Assembly (NCBI GenBank): GCA_002270565.1
Contig: NQMI01000202.1
Span: forward strand, 1-11,601
DNA length: 11,601 nucleotides
Direction of reading: 5' to 3'
Source of the DNA: Stenocarpella maydis
Taxonomy: Eukaryota > Ascomycota > Sordariomycetes > Diaporthales > Diaporthaceae
In this document: piece by piece, positions 8,002 to 11,601 of the stretch
Numbering within the stretch: position 1 is the first letter of the stretch
How the letters are laid out: each line of letters begins with the position of its first letter
The notes under the pieces: generated by a model
Database searches by the model: none
Told to the model about the DNA's origin: nothing
Seen by the model: the letters and a program-made list of their open reading frames with translations, nothing else
Translations under genes and position numbers: made by a program

Positions 8002-9150
8002 TAATAATTAAAAGGATTAGTGGAATTATTAGATTCCCAACCTTAAGAAGAAGGTTTAAGATGTTATTGGCAAATGCGACTTATGCAATAAAAATAAGGC
8101 CTCTAGATATAAACTATATGGATTGCTAAAACCCCTACTAATACGGCTGTATGGTTATCCATTACCTGGACTTTATCATTAATACCTCTCTTATACAATC
8201 TTGTGTGTAAGGACAGCCTAGTACTTGGTAGTAGTACGTATTATTCGCAAATGCTATAACTTTAGATTTTATAGGGAAGCTAGTACTACAAAAACTCACA
8301 TAATATTTGTATAAGAAAGCTCGTGTGTATAATAGAAGGTAAAAGATAAAAAATAAAAAAAAAAAAAAGAAAGCTCTTTATTTAAACTTGGAAGACTAAC
8401 GAATAACTTAAGTAAAGTATAACGCTTAAAATGGTATTTTTAACTAATGATAAAGAGGAATTAATAATATTGTAAAAAATACCGCTAATACTATATCAAC
8501 TATAAGGATAATTAAGTTGAATGCACTTTAGCATAGTTTACAAATAGTAGTGTGACACGAAGTAACACTAAATAGTTACCCATTTTTGCTCTTATGAATA
8601 TAACCCAGGCATATTATGAATTACGTTAAAACCTAAGCCCCTGTTATTATAAATAAAAGTAATATGAATTAAATAAATTTAGAAGGATATTTAAAAGAAC
8701 TTTCTTTTATATAGGAATGAATATTGAAATATGCAAATTAGAAAAAATTAAGGGACTAATTCTTAAGAAGGGAGATAAGGTTTATCTCCTTTATTAAAAA
8801 TAAAAGAAAGCATGTGTGATAAGCTTGATTATAAAAAAATTAGCCCCTTTAAAATTCGAGAAAACTTGGATATTAACATAAACCTGGCTACCTAAAGGAA
8901 TGAAATAAATTCAGTCCTTATATCCCTTTTTTTTTTTATTAAAAATAGGAAGCTTTAAAATAGAATAATTAAAAATTTAAAATAAAAATGAGAAAGAAAA
9001 CGGAGGAAATGTAACTAAGGCCCTAAGGAATAATGGAGTACCTCATTAAGTGGAAAGGCTATAACTCTAGTGAAAATATATGGGAATTAGCTTAAAACTT
9101 GACTTACTGTTATAATGAACTTGAAAAATACTATGCGCGGACTACTACAA
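7920..9150 (+). pseudogene. pol: Integrase (heavily rearranged) and chromodomain
   Basis: Alignment with element 1 positions 480-1785 shows what this was. From 7968 the sequence becomes a 31-base A run that replaces the start of the zinc-binding part, then aligns only in patches to about 9010, with many small indels, a 14-base A run (8355-8368) and an 11-base T run (8927-8937). The first catalytic Asp context (CTGGACTTTATCATTAA) survives near 8175. The second Asp and Glu blocks are not readable. From about 9025 the match is clean again: MEYLIKWKGYNSSENIWE of the chromodomain starts at 9033 and keeps the Trp (TGG 9081-9083) that element 1 has lost. The chromodomain would bind methylated histone tails and steer insertion. 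Confidence 0.8.
7968..7998 (+). repeat. 31-base poly-A run
   Basis: An uninterrupted run of 31 A inside the integrase sequence, at the point where element 1 has ordinary coding sequence (GCACTAGCG...). It marks the left edge of the scrambled block. It could be a true insertion or expansion, or an assembly or consensus artefact. Confidence 0.9.
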
Positions 9151-9409
9151 AGTTCTAGAAATTAGGAATGCGGCCTGAAAACCCTATATATAATGAGCTA
9201 TGATGAACTAACATTATAATGAAACCATATAACGAACCCTGACTGCTGAAATAGGAAAATAATTAATAAGAGGCTAGTTACAGGAAAAATAAGATTAGGG
9301 CGATATGGTATGACTAGTAAACTAAGGACGCTAACAGGACTGTTAAAAAACGATCGAATCTAGTAATAAGAATTAGGTATTAAGATGAGCTACCTATAGG
9401 TGCATTTCC
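9151..9409. other. Pol tail / spacer, element 2
   Basis: Short spacer between the chromodomain and the opposite-strand gene. It aligns with element 1 on both sides of the missing segment of about 190 bp described at 1916-2105. No domain is recognised in it. Confidence 0.45.
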
Positions 9410-10042
9410 TTTATACCCTCATTACTAGTACCTATAAATTCAGACCAACTAGTACTATTATCCATTAAGGAACTCTAATTAAAAACTCCTACTTTACTCT
9501 TAGAATGCAGCTACGCCTCTTGCGCTACTATCCCACTAGCCTTTTTGGTGGAACTTTGGTGGACTACTTTGGCGGACTGCTTAATAATCCGCCTCTGCTT
9601 AGCATTAGCTTCCTCCTTTTCCATATGATCCAACTCGTCTAAATTTGATAAACCCTAATGGATAGCTCGAGATATCCTCGTATGCTACATGCGCTTCTGC
9701 TTGCGCAAATAAAGGAGCTTCTCCTCTAACTCTTCAATCTTATCCTTTAGTTTTTAGTGCTAAGCTGAGATATATAAGAGGTCCTTAGAATTGTTTAGTT
9801 CCAGGATATTGTACTTCAACTTCTGCTGCTAAATGCACTCGGTATAACAACTGGAAGCCTTCTCTAAGACCTCGCAGCTCTTAATGCCCTGCGCCTTATA
9901 AGAAGAATAAGGTTATATAGTAATAGCATTCTATTGAATGGTAAATAATAAGGAATCACATTACTTAACCTTCTTGGAATGATAAGATAATTTGGAAACC
10001 CGGGAATCCTGAACTCCAAATAATATAATGGACTAGGAAGGT
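9410..10042 (-). pseudogene. Opposite-strand accessory gene, copy 2: Cys cluster plus coiled coil
   Basis: Minus-strand frame with far fewer stops than any plus-strand frame here. In order: ILFGVQDSRVSK, then the cysteine cluster at 9808-9912 (PYSSYKAQGIKSC, SSCYTECI, KYN), in which Tyr codons stand for Cys at three positions, then a coiled-coil-like part (LKDKIEELEEKLLYLRKQKR, LDELDHMEKEEANAKQRRI), then SAKVVHQ.STKKASGIVAQEA. The inferred ligand spacing is about C-X2-C-X7-C-X9-C-X2-C-X7-C, close to the Zn2Cys6 signature of fungal DNA-binding proteins, where a coiled coil also often follows. A stop at 9475-9477 may be genuine or a changed Trp; frame conservation continues to the block read as SWSEFIGT (about 9428-9450). 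The start codon is unknown. A zinc-binding, dimerising protein is inference. Confidence 0.62.
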
Positions 10043-10090
10043 ATAATAGAGGCGCTAATAAATGAAAAATAACTTATAAAGCACTTTTAA

Positions 10091-10122
10091 GGATAAAAGA
10101 AGTAAGGAGAGAGATAGTATTA
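10091..10122 (-). promoter_or_regulatory. CT-rich block upstream of the opposite-strand gene (possible promoter), copy 2
   Basis: Counterpart of 2919-2951, nearly identical on the minus strand: a TATAATA motif then a pyrimidine run. It is better preserved than its surroundings. Pyrimidine runs with few CpA sites are poor RIP targets, so the preservation does not prove function. Confidence 0.35.
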
Positions 10123-10188
10123 TAGGCCAGCACGCATTAGCGGCTGACTATTGCAGAAGATAACCCCATAGGATGGGAAACGGTTTCT

Positions 10189-10196
10189 GAAAAGGT
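10189..10196 (+). other. Polypurine tract, element 2 (candidate)
   Basis: GAAAAGG plus one T directly before the TG that starts the 3' LTR. It matches the position of 3017-3024 in element 1. Confidence 0.45.
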
Positions 10197-10231
10197 TGTC
10201 CCGCCTGATCTAATTAGTAATACTACCTTAC

Positions 10232-10242
10232 TAGGGTTAGGG
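10232..10242 (+). repeat. Telomere-like TAGGGTTAGGG inside the LTR
   Basis: Counterpart of the (TTRGGG)3 motif in LTR 1 at the same relative place; the first unit is decayed (ACTAGGG). Confidence 0.65.
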
Positions 10243-10334
10243 TCTGGCTCGTAACGCTTGATTGCGAGCTATGCGAGCCCGCTTGAAGGATGGAGTATCG
10301 AGCCTTATATAATGGCTTGATGGCTTGGTGTGCG

Positions 10335-10346
10335 AGCTTGCAAGCT
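10335..10346. repeat. 12-bp perfect palindrome in the U3 part of LTR 2
   Basis: AGCTTGCAAGCT is its own reverse complement. It lies in a GC-richer segment (about 10243-10350) with several GCGAGC/GCTCG and GCTTG copies, for example GCTCG...CGAGC around 10247-10270. Such clusters can be protein-binding sites in a promoter; none is identified here. Confidence 0.5.
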
Positions 10347-10360
10347 ACTAAGAGTCGGAA

Positions 10361-10367
10361 TATATAT
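10361..10367 (+). promoter_or_regulatory. TATA-like box, LTR 2
   Basis: TATATAT just after AGAGTCGGAA, in the same context as in LTR 1, downstream of the variable U3 segment. It is the candidate core promoter of the element. Confidence 0.4.
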
Positions 10368-10577
10368 ACGGATATGGTTACCACGACAGTAGATAGTTTT
10401 TATAAAATAGACTCTTTAGTTGTTAATCTAAGTATTTAATCTTAGTATTGGATAGCCTTATAGCTAGTGATTATTGTTAGTTAATAATATTGCTTAACAA
10501 CTGCCTAACAATGTATTCTGAATATAAACCCTTGATCTTTTAGGTTTAATGTACCCGGAAAGCCTCTGATCATTACA

Positions 10578-11222
10578 CTTAACTTTTTCATTTTAAAGAT
10601 TATAATATATTTTAATTTATGGTTTTAAAAGATCTTAAGCTATAGAGACTTAATTAAATTAAAATATAAATATTATAAGTCTTAATAGCTAAAAATAGTA
10701 AATAAATTTACTATTAATGTTAAATATTAAATGATTATTCTTTACAGTAGTTATATATTTTAAATTAAGAAGGCTTATAATAGTCATTTAAAAATTGTAA
10801 ATAAGTTATAATAGTACGTTAAAAGATTATAGTCTTTAATACTACTAATTTTAAATAATTTAAATATGTATATAAATCAGAGAACTCATTTATATATAAT
10901 TCTTTATAGTATTACACCAGAGATAGCTTTAAACTCAATAGCTTAATAACTTATTAATACCACCTTGATATGAATATAAATTATCTTAGTCTAAAATTAA
11001 GACTTATAATACAAAATAATAATTTATAAGTTAATAAAATAAAAATAATACTCAAATAAATATTACTAAAGATATACATTATACATTTATTATTTATTTT
11101 AATTAAGTAGAAGAGTTTAAATTACATAATTTATTTATATCATATATTATATAATAAATTTAAATGAGAGACTTAAATAAAAGACTTGAATTTAATATTT
11201 ACTTTAAATTAAAGTAATTCTT
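10578..11222. other. Very AT-rich flank, nothing recognised
   Basis: About 645 bp of strongly AT-biased sequence made of short TTTAAAT/TAATTA-type words, with stops in all frames. No similarity to either element is visible. It could be older repeat sequence after strong RIP or simple AT-rich spacer. Confidence 0.6.
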
Positions 11223-11601
11223 TGTAATGATTACAGCTGGTTCTTGGTTAATAAACCTAGTAAGCGGGTTTATGGTTAAGGGGCATTTAAGGTGGCATTA
11301 TTCTGAGTAATATAATAATAATAATTAAAAGCTATTAAAGTTATTCCTTAGTGAATACTTAGATTAACTACTGAAGAGCTATTCTAAGCTATACTATCTA
11401 ATAGTAATACTTATAAGTTTATGTAGTGTATCTCTTCAGCCTAAAGTAAAAGAAGTATTATTCCTTAGGGCTTACTTAGAGCATTACTTGCTAGGAGCAA
11501 TAAGAGTAATAGAGCATTTGGATTATTTAGAGTAATAATATTGCTCTAACTACTTTAGTTATCTTTTTAATCCATTATATAACCTTATTAGGTTTTATTA
11601 C
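11223..11601. other. Right-edge segment of different composition, unidentified
   Basis: From TGTAATGATTACA (6-bp arms around one base, 11223-11235) the sequence becomes slightly richer in G. It contains short repeated words such as AGAGTAAT and AGAGCATT (about 11476-11540) and a TTGCT-AGG-AGCAA hairpin. No open frame or domain is recognised. A TG start and the change in composition would fit the edge of another repeat running out of the window, but this is weak. Confidence 0.3.

Larger units (their letters stand above)
3392..10577 (+). mobile_element. Element 2: Ty3/gypsy chromodomain LTR retrotransposon, near full length
   Basis: The order is truncated 5' LTR (3392-3518), leader, gag with zinc knuckle, linker, protease, reverse transcriptase, RNase H, integrase, chromodomain, opposite-strand accessory gene, polypurine tract and 3' LTR (10197-10577). 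The internal part is about 6.7 kb. RT motifs FTVLDLK and YLDDIL, the gag CCHC remnant and the chromodomain make the class secure. It is inactive through many RIP-type stops, one shift within the protease and extensive indels in the integrase region. Its 5' LTR lacks the first two thirds and abuts element 1. Confidence 0.93.
10197..10577 (+). repeat. 3' LTR of element 2
   Basis: Starts TGTCCCGCCTGATC after the purine tract and ends GATCATTACA, giving TGT...ACA termini and a length of 381 bp. It shares with LTR 1 the first 45 bp or so, including the telomere-like motif, and everything from AGAGTC at 10351 to the end. The middle (about 10243-10350) is unrelated to LTR 1. Its last 127 bp pair without gaps with 3392-3518. 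The next five bases (CTTAA) would be the right target-site duplicate; the left one is not in the window. Confidence 0.75.

Noticed and set aside
1..10577. Nuclear or organellar code with TAA/TAG read as Gln, leaving the element intact
   Set aside because: Most stops do stand at Gln positions, but stops also stand at Trp and Arg positions, Gly is lost from the protease active site, zinc-binding Cys and His are Tyr, and CAG is still used at the same positions in the other copy. RIP explains all of these.
1..11601. tRNA, rRNA, CRISPR array or bacterial operon features
   Set aside because: No cloverleaf-forming segment, rRNA-like conserved tract or regularly spaced repeats were seen, and the content is eukaryotic retrotransposon sequence.
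11223..11601. Inverted copy of the LTR
   Set aside because: Only the first 11 bases match the reverse complement of the LTR end; the following bases do not.

Overview
The window looks like a piece of an AT-rich, gene-poor compartment of a filamentous ascomycete (Pezizomycotina) genome. I see no functional host gene. About 10.6 of the 11.6 kb consists of two copies of one family of chromodomain-bearing Ty3/gypsy LTR retrotransposon, both dead. The decay is dominated by C-to-T and G-to-A changes: CAA/CAG and TGG codons have become TAA/TAG/TGA, Cys has become Tyr and Gly has become Arg, while reading frames over long stretches are not shifted. That is the expected trace of repeat-induced point mutation (RIP), a fungal defence. 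The species cannot be named from the sequence.

Layout. Positions 1-3391 hold the 3' half of element 1, cut by the window edge: RNase H, integrase and chromodomain of pol, then a gene on the opposite strand, then a polypurine tract and the 3' LTR (about 3025-3391). Immediately next, at 3392-3518, is a 5'-truncated LTR that belongs to element 2. Its gap-free match to element 2's own 3' LTR shows this. Element 2 follows: gag with a zinc knuckle (3584-4640), a long uncharacterised linker, a damaged protease (about 5821-6140), reverse transcriptase plus RNase H (about 6430-7800), a heavily rearranged integrase and a chromodomain (7920-9150), the same opposite-strand gene (about 9410-10042), and the 3' LTR (10197-10577). 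Positions 10578-11222 are very AT-rich with nothing recognisable. Positions 11223-11601 have a slightly different composition and no recognisable gene.

How the parts relate. gag, protease, RT/RNase H and integrase would have made the particle, processed it, copied the RNA and inserted the cDNA. A chromodomain at the integrase C-terminus usually steers insertion to heterochromatin, which fits copies piling up next to each other. The most interesting component is the opposite-strand gene between pol and the 3' LTR. In both copies it reads as a cysteine cluster with roughly Zn2Cys6-like spacing, followed by a Lys/Glu-rich probable coiled coil, and it is preceded by a CT-rich stretch like those found in fungal promoters. 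It is not a standard gag-pol component.

Other points worth attention are the evidence that element 1 sits inside the 5' LTR of element 2, a telomere-like (TTRGGG)3 motif and an exchanged U3 segment in the LTRs, and a 1-kb block in element 2 (about 7968-9010) full of indels and homopolymers that may be an assembly problem. All translations, alignments and counts were done by eye.
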